From NCBI GenBank assembly GCA_015179045.1, contig WHUZ01000270.1, positions 1-16,715 on the forward strand: 16,715 nucleotides of DNA. The letters are read 5' to 3'. Shown piece by piece: positions 7,905-16,449 of the stretch. Source of the stretch: Kalaharituber pfeilii. Taxonomy: Eukaryota > Ascomycota > Pezizomycetes > Pezizales > Pezizaceae. Under the pieces are notes generated by a model that saw nothing but the letters and a program-made list of their open reading frames with translations, was not told where the DNA came from and did not search any database. Position 1 is the stretch's first letter. Each line of letters starts with the position of its first letter. The translations under genes and the position numbers were made by a program.

Positions 7905-10185
7905 GAAGAATTTTTCACTCGAAATAACTTCTTGTATTGGCCTAGCATGATTATCCCCCTCCTTAGGGAGATCTCCAGATCATCTTGTAAGTGCGTTAGC
8001 CTTCCCATTCTTTTTTCAGAGTGAAATGTAATTCTGAAGTTGTATTGGGCTAGTTCACCAGCCCAACAAGCTTGGTGGTGGTTTAACAGGGTCTTAGACT
8101 TAAACGTTTCTAGGTTGTGGTGGTCGGTAATGATGGTAAATGGCTGTGGTAGTGCATGTAGGTATATGTGCCACTCGTTGACTGCCTGTACAATGGCCAA
8201 TAGTTCCTTATCTCCAATTCCGTAGTTGCTTTCTGCTGGTGACATTTTCTTACTCATAAAGGCAACTGGGTGCAGTACCATCTTACCATCCTCGGGAATT
8301 TTTGTGACAGGATTTCAGATGTAGTATGGTCGGAGGCGTCGGTTTCCAGGATTGTTTCCAGTTCAGGTTCAAAGTGCCATAGTATGGGTGTGGAGGTAAA
8401 GGCTTCCTTCAGTTTTTCGAATACCTGGCTATATTCCTCATTCCACTTGAACTCGGTTCCTTTTCTCAGCAGGTTAAAAAAGGTTGACAGATCCTGGAGT
8501 ACTGGTGGATGAATCTCCTGTAGAAGTTTGCGAAGCCGAGAAAGCATTGTAGGTCCTTTACTGAATTCAGTGTTTCCCATTCGTTATAGCGGATACTTTC
8601 GCAGGGTCCATCTTTACTCCGTGTTCTGAGATAATGAATCCAAGGAAGCAAGTTTCGGAGGCAGAGAAGTCGCACTTTTCGGGCTTGACAAATAATCTGG
8701 CTTTCTGTAGCTTTGCTAGAATCTTCCATACTTGATCTTTATGTTCTTTCCTGTTCTTAGAGTAAATCAGAATATCGTACAAGTAAACACAGCAAAAGAC
8801 ATCTAGGTATTCCCTAAGGGTATCATTGACGAATCTTTGACAAGTGGCAGGAGCAGTGGTTAATCCAAAGGGCATGACAAGAAATTCGAATAGGCCATAT
8901 CGAGTTCGGAATGCTGTCTTCCATTCGTCTCCTTCTTTGATACGAATAAGGTTGAAGGTGGAGCAGAGGTCTAGTCGAGTAAAGATGCATGCCCCTCGAA
9001 TCTGGTTCAAGGTCTCCTCGATCCTAGGTAGAGGGTATCGATCCTTCTTGGTGATATCATTGAGTGCCCGGTAATCGACGCATAGCCTAAGGGAGCCATC
9101 TTTTTTCTTGACGAAGAGGATAGGAGATGCTGCTGAAGAGGAAGAGGGTGAATGAAGGATTTTGCCAAGTTCTCATCCAACCATCGGTGGACTTCCTGTA
9201 ACTCGGAATCTGACATTGAGTACATTCGTCTGAAAGGCGGCTTGGTCCCTTCCTCTAGTGGTATTTCATAGTCGACATATCGGTAGGGGGTAGTGAGTCA
9301 GCCTCCTTTTTATCGAAGAGAGGTAGAAAGTCATAGTATTCTAGGGGTACAAGCTCAGAGGCGGGCTCATTGCTGGTTTCGCAAACAGGAGCGGCAGCAA
9401 TAACCCAGATCTGGCTTCCTAGTTGTGAAGAGGCTACCTTGAAGGCAGCTCGTGATATCATAGCTATCTTGTATTGGATGGGCTCTGAAGGGGTGGTATG
9501 TCGTCGAACTGGCAAACAATGGGCTTGACAGTAGCCAGAGGCGAGCTGGATTATATTCCATTCTCAATCGATGACTGGGTTATGCCGACGTAGCTAGGTT
9601 CTTCTAAGTATCATGTTCCATCCACCGAGTTTGGTTACTTGAAAAGTGAGTTGTTCCTCGTGCTGGTCTATGGTGAGCTTCAGGGTGTAGGTATATATGA
9701 TGTCTCTGGCAATGGAGATTCTACCATCCACCACCGTCAGCTTCTCGGGTCTAGATTTCAGGGTTATAGGCAGGTTCAGGTTCAGAGCAAGGTCTTGATC
9801 AATAAACTGCGATGTAGCACCGGAGTCTATCATATATGTGGATTTCACAGCATCATTAACAACGCAAGACAAAATTAAAGGGTCTTCCCTCCTAGGTCTT
9901 CAGAAACAGCAATAGACGAAATAAAATGATGAAAACGGTTCCTTTGGTTCCTCCTCTTTCTAGCCTTCCTTGAAGTACCCAACTCCTTATTCCTAGTTCC
10001 CTCCATACAAACTTCCTTTAAAAGACAAAAACGATTAACAGAATACAAAGCAAGGGTGGAGACAGAAGCAGAAACAGAAGCAGAAGCAGAAACAGAAGCA
10101 GAGATAGAAGCAGGAGCAGAAACAGAAACAGAGACAGAAGCAGGAGAAGAAACAGAAACAGAGACAGGTTCAGGAAAGATGGCGC

Positions 10186-10246
10186 CAGGTAGCATCCTGG
10201 CACTCTTCAGTCGGCCATCATGAACTGAAGAGGGCATTAGTTTTTT
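10186..10246 (-). promoter_or_regulatory. -1 ribosomal frameshift signal, gag/pol of B
   Basis: On the minus strand AAAAAAC (10246-10240) precedes the gag TAA, followed after 7 nt by a perfect stem CTCTTCAGT / ACTGAAGAG with a 12-nt loop. Gag and pol frames differ by -1. Compared with A one stem pair changes from C-G to U-A, keeping the stem. Confidence 0.7.
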
Positions 10247-10615
10247 GGGTCAGAGGTGTATAGAGGGGTGGTATTGGCGGGTAGACTGAGGTCGGCGTTG
10301 GTGGTCCTGATCGCCTGACCCTTACGCAGAGGGCAGTGGGTGGCCCAGTGGCCGGACTGTGCACAGTACATGCACAAGTTGTTTTCTCGTCACCTCTTCT
10401 TCTCATCGTCAGAGAGAGGTCCTCGTTTCTTACTAACCTGGACCTGAGCTTGAGTGGCAGAGAGGTCCATTGGAATGCTTCCTATGGGCGTCTGTGGGGC
10501 ATGTGTGGTGGCGGGTTTGGGGGCTGAAGTGGAGGCATGTAAGGCGCGGTCCTTGTTATCGATACCTATACAGAGTTTGACGAAGGCATCGAAGTTGGTA
10601 GGCTTGTTTAGGATG
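10237..10615 (-). pseudogene. gag of element B, C-terminal part with zinc knuckle
   Basis: From 10615 downward the minus strand encodes LNKPTNFDAFVKLCIGIDNKD, a linker with Thr/Pro, KKRGPLSDDEKKR, a TGA (from CGA), then the nucleocapsid zinc knuckle C-MY-C-AQSG-H-WATH-C, complete as C-X2-C-X4-H-X4-C, and ends DPKN-stop at 10237-10239. The upstream end is the insertion point of element C: the codons continue at 16450. The knuckle binds the element's RNA for packaging (family knowledge). Confidence 0.85.
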
Positions 10616-11353
10616 TGTTACGGCTAAGGTGGAAACTTGCCTACCACTGTGGCAAGGGGCAAGGGTTCCACTACTAATTAGCTGCCACGGCTAAAGGTGA
10701 AGACTTACCCGCCAAGGGGAAAACACTGACCCTGTAATCGAACATAAGACCAATGCTGATTGACCGGACTGATCACCCATTAAGCTTGGCTGTTGATTCT
10801 CGCATCATTTAGATAGGGCAGTACTACGGAAGGGTGTGTCATCCGGAATGCAGCTTCATGCATACACTCGAATTATGGAAGCTTTATTTATATACGCACA
10901 TGTATTAGTACATTCATTATCTTTGTCCCATACTATTTTTGCATGTTTTCGTTACGTATGCCTATTACCACGGTATTGGCATTGATAAGGAATCGCCACG
11001 GGGCCAGCCAATTATTCATTTGTTGACTACTCATGTATGGCTGCGCTGAAGTCTATATAAGCACCGGCTGGCGATAGCATAGTTAGAAGAATCAAGACAC
11101 AAGCGGTATCCTAAGTTTCTCTATAACTCTGAACCTATCGTTCCCTCACTATACCCGTGAATTGCTCCGCTCCACTGCGTGCTCCCCGCCGAGTAGCTGC
11201 CCTTCCGGTCCGCCGTATACACCTCCATAGCCATTCCGACCCGGGGTATTCACACTTCCGGGACGATGCCGGCACCGCCGTTTTCCCCACCGTAGCCATA
11301 ACATCCGGTCCCTTCCAGCGCCCACCGGAGCCGAGCACCTCACGCCCGTAACA
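10616..11353 (+). repeat. 5' LTR of element C (738 bp)
   Basis: Inverted termini TGTTACGG/CCGTAACA. TATATAA box at 11054-11060; AGCGGTAT at 11102-11109, 48 nt below, is the candidate RNA start and is nearly complementary to ACACCGCT after the LTR. The last 190 bp are GC-rich and contain short open frames without meaning. It has several 1-2 nt insertions relative to the 3' LTR, mostly in homopolymers. Confidence 0.95.
11054..11060 (+). promoter_or_regulatory. TATA box of element C 5' LTR
   Basis: TATATAA, conserved in the 3' LTR (16158-16164) and in LTR D (2058-2064). Confidence 0.6.
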
Positions 11354-11355
11354 TT

Positions 11356-11363
11356 ACACCGCT
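11356..11363 (+). other. Candidate self-priming site of element C
   Basis: ACACCGCT begins 2 nt after the LTR, as in family A/B, and is the exact complement of AGCGGTGT in the 3' LTR (16203-16210); the 5' LTR has one G-to-A change there. No tRNA-type primer site starting TGG is present. Confidence 0.5.
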
Positions 11364-11392
11364 CCTCTTTTACCTACCACCCTGCCTCCACA

Positions 11393-12680
11393 ATGTCGGC
11401 ACCGGAAGGCTCATCCGCTGCCTCCTCTTCCTCGAGGACCTCACCCTGGAGATGTCGCCAACCTCCGTGACAAGCAAGCGTTTCAAGGTAATGTATCCAC
11501 CTCTCTCTCTCAAAGCTAGCAAGAGCTGTAAAACACGATAACCCACGTTGCCTAGCTACAGGCAAGTATGCGTGGTCAAATATTGCAGCAGCTAGGATTC
11601 CAGCCAGCACCGACTCCGCAACGACGACAGCTAGTGTAGCCTTCGTGGCCTACCCAGGTCCAAAAGGCTCTCCTCCGAAGCATCTCCTCCGCCGGGTATT
11701 GATGGTGCTGGTACTCCTCCTCCTCGTGCCCCGCCTTACGGTTCTCGTCGAGTACGAGACCCTACGCCTCTTCGTTTTCCCCACGAGCCAAGCACTGCCA
11801 TGGGACATTTCTCTCCTCCGCCTCCTGTGAAAATTCCCCCCTTCAGAAAAGTTTGATGGGGATGAAAAAGAGCTTGACAATTTTCTTTCCTGGTCCAACG
11901 ATGGATCAGGAGTTCGCGAATCACTGCCGACGACGAAACCTCTGGTTTGAAGGGCCCTGCCCTCACCTTTTCCATCGGAACCCCTCAGCATTATATACCA
12001 CAGCTCTCACCCTACTACGTATGACCTTCCAGGACTCCTCAGCCATTGCTGAGGCTGCTCGAAACATTCGGACGCAAGCAGTAGGGTAGGATGCAGGATT
12101 TCTTAATTGAGATCGATGAGTTCAACGACGTGGCAAAGACCCCCGACCCTGTCCTCATTTCCGACGTCTCCGCCAGCATTCGGAAGATGTCTGGAACCTT
12201 CTAGTGGGTCATCTTGAGTATCGAAGCAACTAGAACTAATGGAAGTTTCCATTGCCAACGCCCTGGGAAAAGCCTGGGATAAGCGTTTCACTCCCTCCAC
12301 CACCATGACAAACATCACCTCCGTCAGCAGCAGCTCTACGATACAGCCACCTCCACCTCCGAAGAACAAGAAGAGCGATGAACATACCTGAAGAACTGAC
12401 TCAGAGAAAAGGCAACCGATGCATCAGATACAAGATGACGTCATGCTGCGAAAAGAAGTGGTGGAAACCCAACCGAAGCCAAAGAAGGAAGACAAAAGGG
12501 AAGTAAAACGCCCTGGAGTCACGAATCCACTCTCTCGACTAGCCAAAAGAAGACGAAGACAGATTCTGGCCACCTCATAGGCCGTCGACGAATCTGAGAG
12601 GATCACTGAACTGTCTAACTTGGAGTGGATAGGGACCCTGCTCAGCGTGTAGGACTCCTCGTCATAGCGACCTCCTCAGT
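11393..12680 (+). pseudogene. gag of element C, multiply frameshifted
   Basis: The ATG at 11393 begins a Ser/Ala-rich N-terminus (MSAPEGSSAASSSS). After breaks, a Pro-rich stretch and the capsid start PPPVKIPPFRK with FDG and ELDNFL follow near 11825-11885. Pieces of the capsid continue at about 12090-12180 (DFLIEIDEFNDVAKTPDP, DVSASIRKMSGTF) and 12235-12300. A probable zinc-knuckle relic lies at 12419-12463 (RCIRY…, then HAA… in another frame), followed by a Lys/Arg-rich tail (EDKREVKRPGV, AKRRRRQ) to about 12590. Each piece is in a different frame, so no Gag protein can be made. Assignment rests on order and motifs. Confidence 0.7.
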
Positions 12681-12800
12681 TGTGAGGTAAAATTCAAAAC
12701 TGGGAAGACCGTTAGGGCTATTGTGGACCGTGGGCCCCTGCGCCGATTGTTTCCTTGGCAGACTGGGTAAGGAGTTGAAGATGAGGTCACAAGTAAGACC
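12640..12800 (+). pseudogene. Aspartic protease relic of element C
   Basis: Around 12680-12760 the sequence encodes LSCEVKFKTGKTVRAIVDRG, with the layout of a retroviral protease start (hydrophobic strand, then D-x-G), followed by a frame change and FVSLADW-like residues. The motif is D-R-G instead of the usual D-S/T-G or D-C-G. The frames fail soon after. It maintains the gag-PR-RT order. Confidence 0.55.
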
Positions 12801-12827
12801 TGCGATGATCAAGATTCTTGTGAATCC

Positions 12828-12867
12828 TTCGTTTTCGTTTTTCGTTTTCGCTTTCGTTTTCGTTTTC
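12828..12867 (+). repeat. TTTTCG hexamer repeat in element C
   Basis: About 40 bp of TTTTCG/TTTCG units, coding a Phe-Val/Ser-Phe run in open frames. It lies between the protease relic and the 152-bp duplication, where a linker is expected. Confidence 0.75.
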
Positions 12868-12919
12868 TGGCGTCCCGGTTCCCGATTCTGTTTCCTCCGC
12901 TTGGGATTATGTGCCTTCT

Positions 12920-13223
12920 ATTGGCATTCCGGGAAAATCTGATAAGGCATTCGTTGATTTTATTTCACCTTCTGTTCTGAACTCCCGCCAGACAGATTAA
13001 GGAATTTGTTTTCGATTTTGACGCCAAAGTTATGGATATCGGCGGATGCATCATTGATTGTGTCCGAAGTCAATGGCGTTCCGGAAAAGTCTGATAAGTC
13101 TCTGTTGACTTTGTTTCGTCTTTTGTTTTGAACTCTCATCAAGAGAGCAAGAAATTTGTCTTTGAGTTTGAGCCGAAGCTATGGATATCGGCGAATGCAT
13201 CGTTGCATGTTTGATGGTCCTTG
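12920..13223 (+). repeat. 152-bp direct tandem duplication in element C
   Basis: Two units, 12920-13071 and 13072-13223, share TGGCRTTCCGG, TCTGATAAG, CTGAACTCYC-like and ATGGATATCGGCG blocks in the same order with many transitions. Both encode a similar segment (VDFISPSVLNS / VDFVSSFVLNS, KEFVFDFDAK / KKFVFEFEPK). The duplication is old, since the units have diverged, and it breaks the pol frame. Confidence 0.75.
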
Positions 13224-13359
13224 CACTCGCGTTGAGTTGCTTTCTTTCTGGTGATCCCCTTGAAGAGGGTGATATTTCGTTGATTGATGCAAGCGAGCAC
13301 TAGCACTCGCAATACGTTAATGTTTTTCTTGAGGAATAGGTATGCCGCTTACCTCCTCA

Positions 13360-14290
13360 CCAAAGCTGGGATCATGGAATCCCTTTCGAGAATTTATATG
13401 TAAAGCCTCCCCATGGTCCAGTGTACCTGGGAAGAAGATAAGGCTCTTTAGAGGTATATCGTCGAACACCTACCAGCAGGGAAGATACGAAGGTCAAGGT
13501 CAAAAGCAGCTTCACCGATTTTTTTTTTCGGAAGACAGATGGGTCCCTCCGACCGTGCATTGATTATAAGGGCACTAAACGAACTCACCACTCCGAACAA
13601 ACACCCTTTGCCCTTAACGTCGGAACTCCTCAAAAAGACCCAAAGCGGTAAATGGGTTACTAAACTCGATCTCAAGAACGGCTACAACCCCATGCGGATT
13701 AAGTCAGGCGACGAACGGCAGTTGTCAAACACATCCAAAGGTTTATTGAAGTACCCAGTCATACCTCTCGGACTCATCAACATACCTGCCTCCTTCAAGG
13801 AGATGATAGATGAGATCCCCACTTGCATCGGTAGAGTTGTTTGGTACCTGGACTCTTAATCTATGAAGGCAAGTCCGAACAAGACCATAAAAGGATAGTG
13901 GAAAAGTGCTTGCCAAGATTGAGCAAGCATGGGCTCGCGGTGCGAGTTCCATGTGCACGAAACCATGTTTCTTGGTCATTTTATTGTTGGCCTCGAGATT
14001 AAGATGCACCCGGTCAAACTCTCTACTATTCGCGACTGGCCACAGCCGATAAAAGAAGGTGCAAGCCTTTCTAGGCTTTGCAAACTACTGCCGCCGATTC
14101 GTCCTCAACTACTACCGCCGACTTATTTTACTCCGCTACAACCCGACTGCTTACAAGCCTTGACCGGAGACATACCCTTTATTTGGGGGGGGCAGAGCAG
14201 CAAGCTGCTTTTATGGAACTTCAAGACAAGTTCATCAGTGCCCCCATACTGCGATAGTTCGATTGATCCCTGCCTACGATTGTAAAACCG
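13360..14290 (+). pseudogene. Reverse transcriptase of element C, broken
   Basis: Ty3/gypsy RT pieces in order: ASPIFFFRKTDGSLRPCIDY (about 13505-13565), RALNELTTPNKHPLPL, KWVTKLDLKNGYNPMRIKSGDE (13640-13710), LLKYPVIPLGLINIPASF (about 13742-13796), WYLDS-stop (about 13841-13858) where YLDD is expected and one base is missing, then CEFHVHETMFLGHFIVGLEIKM (13939-14005), and FIWG…AAFMELQDKFISAPIL (14180-14260), the usual join to RNase H. At least five frame changes separate these pieces. The catalytic loop is lost by deletion. Confidence 0.85.
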
Positions 14291-14730
14291 ACTGCTCAGA
14301 CCAGGCACTCGCTAGCGTCTTGAACTTAAGAATGACGTTACCACCCTTCACCCCTGCGAGTACCACTCCCGAATACTGACCCCTGCCAAACGAAACTACT
14401 CTATCCATGATAACAAACTCTTGGCAATCCTTGATTGTACAAATGGAGGATAGAGTTATTGGGAACTAAATTCACCATCCACCATACACCACGCACTTCA
14501 CCACCAATGCCTCAACAGCCGACAAGCCAACTGGAGCTGACTTTCCGAATTCGATTACGTCAGCCGGCAAGCCGACTTTCCGAATTCGATTACGTCAGCC
14601 GGCAAGCCGACTTTCTGAATTTGATTACGTCAGCCGGCAAGCCAGATTTCCGAATTCGATTACGTCAGCCTAACGGCAAAGCAGATGCTCCCTCTCGGAC
14701 TGGTGAAGTGGAAAGACATGTGAACTAATT
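14290..14730 (+). pseudogene. RNase H of element C with internal repeat expansion
   Basis: Pieces recognisable: KTDCSDQALASVLN (about 14287-14328), YHSR-LTPAKRNYSIHDNKLLAILD (about 14363-14437), WRIELLGTKFTIHHT (14440-14490), and near the end NGKADAPSR (about 14672-14697), the usual end of a gypsy RNase H/tether. The catalytic acidic residues TDCSD and the position before LLAI (here N instead of E) are traceable. A 35-bp tandem repeat is inserted just before NGKAD. Confidence 0.75.
14539..14670 (+). repeat. 35-bp tandem repeat (3.8 copies) in element C
   Basis: Units at 14539-14573, 14574-14608, 14609-14643 and a partial 14644-14670, of the form GACTTTCCGAATTCGATTACGTCAGCCGGCAAGCC. The first two units are identical. 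The third has two C-to-T changes. 35 is not a multiple of 3, so each copy shifts frame. A recent local expansion inside pol. Confidence 0.95.
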
Positions 14731-14839
14731 TCCCTGGAGTCAACGGTGACGAATGGGTGAGGAACGATGACGGGCTAGGTACCCGAACCATATTGGAAGT
14801 GATAATGACAATGCCACGACAGTAACGTGACTCGACACT

Positions 14840-15480
14840 GGGGTGTGCATCGGACTCCTCTCTCGGAACTTCTACTAGGATGGCTGAAAAGACTTATACC
14901 AATGCCTACCAGTAGGAAGCCTTGAGGAGATAGCTATGGACTTTGTTGGAGAACTACCAAGGGCTTTAACGCTATTTCAGTTGTCACAAACCGGTTCACC
15001 GAAATGCAGCGCTGCACTATACACCGCTAAAAAATACTTTGACAACTCGAGACGTCGCCAACGCCTTCAATGACGTCATCAGGCAATTTGGTCTACCCGC
15101 CACATCACCTCTGAATGTGGACCACAATTCGCCTCAGCCCTTCGACAAGACATTACAGAACTCCAACTCTGTACCGCTTACCACCCCCAGACCGACAGAG
15201 TCTCTGACGCGCAACATCTGGTATTGCAGAGAGTGTGTAATACAGACTCCCAGATAGTATCTCCACATCTTCCATGACCGAACTATGGCAGAGATGACGA
15301 GACTTTGGAAATGGTTGAGAATATTCGTAGATTGTTGGAATCTGTCAGAGAGTTCCACGATCAACATCGAGGAAGCCTTCAGGACCCTACGGTCCAATAA
15401 TGCATTGATGGCTCATGGGACAGAGCATATCGCACAAATGGGAATTCTGTGCTGCTATGCTACTCGGATGGTTCGTTGAC
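14840..15480 (+). pseudogene. Integrase remnant of element C
   Basis: LLSRNFYW-like residues (14850-14880) mark the end of the zinc finger region, most of which is missing. The core shows EEIAMDFVGELP (14925-14960) with the first Asp, then TSECGPQFASALRQ (about 15107-15148) where SDxGPQF is usual, and AYHPQTDRVSDAQ (about 15172-15210) where DGQTER is usual. The second Asp is therefore Glu and the catalytic Glu is not in place, with about five residues fewer between them. The C-terminal part (ENIRRLLESVREFHDQHRG, 15318-15374) follows. No chromodomain could be seen up to the LTR. Confidence 0.75.
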
Positions 15481-15712
15481 GTGAGTACCTTTTCCTTACG
15501 GAGACTTTTTCCCACTGGGTTTTGTCTTCGGGAAGGTTTTTAATGGCTCACTGATGAGTGAAAGACACACCAGTCTCACCATCGGCCACGGGCAACTGCG
15601 GTTCAGCTCATATGTTACCTCGCGTATAAGGTACGCCGATAGCCAAAGTATGAGACTCACAATCCCAATTAGTTCAGATTTCTGTTGGTAATTGTTACTC
15701 GGACGAGTACCC
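15481..15712 (+). other. Tail of element C between pol and 3' LTR
   Basis: About 230 bp with no recognisable domain. Short open pieces in different frames suggest that part of it was the C-terminus of pol. No chromodomain motif (LVRW, WEP) was found. Confidence 0.5.
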
Positions 15713-15726
15713 TAAACGGGGGGTAA
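15713..15726 (+). other. Polypurine tract of element C
   Basis: AAACGGGGGGTAA directly precedes the TGTTACGG of the 3' LTR. A purine run of this type primes plus-strand DNA synthesis in LTR retrotransposons. Confidence 0.7.
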
Positions 15727-16449
15727 TGTTACGGCTAAGGTGGAAACTTGCCTACCACTGTGGCAAGGGCAAGGGTTCCACTACTAATTAGCTGCCACGG
15801 CTAAAGGTGAAGACTTACCCACCAAGGGGAAAAAGCTGACCCTGTAATCGAACATAAGACCAACGCTGATTGACTGGACTGATCACCCGTTAGGCTTGGC
15901 TGTTAATTCTCACATCATTAGATAGGCAGTACTACGGAAGGGTGTGTCATCCGCAATGCAGCTGATGCATACACTCGAATTACGGAAGCTTATTTATATA
16001 CGCACATGCATTAGTACATTCGTTATCTTTATCCCGTACTATTTTGCATGTTTTCGTTACGTATGCCTATTACCACGGTATTGGCATTGATAGAAATCGC
16101 CGCGGGGCCAGCCAATTATTCATTTGTTGACTACTCATGTATGGCTGCGCTGAAGTCTATATAAGCACGGCTCGATAGCATAGTTAGAAGAATCAAGACA
16201 CAAGCGGTGTCCTAAGTTTCTCTATAACTCTGAACCTATCGTTCCCTCACTATGCCCGTGAATCGCTCCGCTCTGCTGCGTGCTCCCCGCCGAGTAGCTG
16301 CCCTTCAGTCCGCCGTATACACCTCCGTACCATTCCGACTCGCTGTATTTACACTTCCGACGATGCCAGCACCGCGTTTTCCCCACCGTAGCCATAATAT
16401 CTAGTCCCTTCCAGCGCCCACCGGAGCTGAGCACCTCACGCCCGTAACA
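15727..16449 (+). repeat. 3' LTR of element C (723 bp)
   Basis: Aligns with 10616-11353 from end to end. TATATAA at 16158-16164; AGCGGTGT at 16203-16210. It is 15 bp shorter, mainly by single-base gaps in homopolymers. Most substitutions against the 5' LTR are transitions, many at CpG. Confidence 0.95.

Larger units (their letters stand above)
6319..10237 (-). pseudogene. pol of element B: PR-RT-RNase H-IN-chromodomain
   Basis: This is a broken polyprotein on the minus strand; pol stop at 6319-6321, two bases beyond a conserved tail ending SSHPRR. The Ser/Val/Ala linker is at 10060-10174 and the protease MIDSGA near 9825. RT carries ILFV-type and YRALND-type motifs, [13 protein letters not shown], and YLYDILIYS where YxDD is expected, so the first catalytic Asp is Tyr (about 8780). 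RNase H keeps TDASD, KELLAI and ITDHHNLE. Frame breaks are visible near 9150, 8600, 8290, 8005, 7910, 7280 and 6430, with nonsense changes such as RW to R-stop near 7488. The element encodes everything needed for reverse transcription and integration but is dead. Confidence 0.9.
5531..10615 (-). mobile_element. Element B: Ty3/gypsy chromovirus, main part
   Basis: Read on the minus strand the order is gag C-terminus, -1 frameshift site, protease, RT, RNase H, integrase, chromodomain, 3' LTR. It is the same family as A. It sits inside A's RT: A's sequence stops at 5530 and B's LTR end (TATAATGAAC, from TGTAAT) starts at 5531. B itself is split by element C at 10615/10616; the missing gag part resumes at 16450. 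Its 5' LTR lies beyond the right edge. It carries several single-base frameshifts as well as transitions. Confidence 0.92.
10616..16449 (+). mobile_element. Element C: complete but decayed Ty3/gypsy element
   Basis: 5834 bp with two LTRs of 738 and 723 bp that begin TGTTACGG and end CCGTAACA. It is flanked by GGATG (10611-10615) and GGACG (16450-16454), a 5-bp target duplication with one transition. The sequences on both sides rejoin into B's gag. Domain order is gag, protease, RT, RNase H, integrase. The coding part is broken in many places, has lost the N-terminal integrase region, and holds three internal tandem duplications. The two LTRs differ at about 5% of positions by eye plus about a dozen short indels. 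Confidence 0.93.

Noticed and set aside
11135..12000. Several open frames on both strands
   Set aside because: They lie in the GC-rich part of C's LTR and gag and overlap each other in opposite frames; no domain supports any of them apart from the gag pieces listed.
14539..14670. Regular repeats that might suggest a CRISPR array
   Set aside because: Units are adjacent without spacers and lie inside a retrotransposon pol.
15250..15726. Search for a chromodomain in element C
   Set aside because: No VRW/WEP-like motif in any plus frame; absence may be due to decay or deletion.
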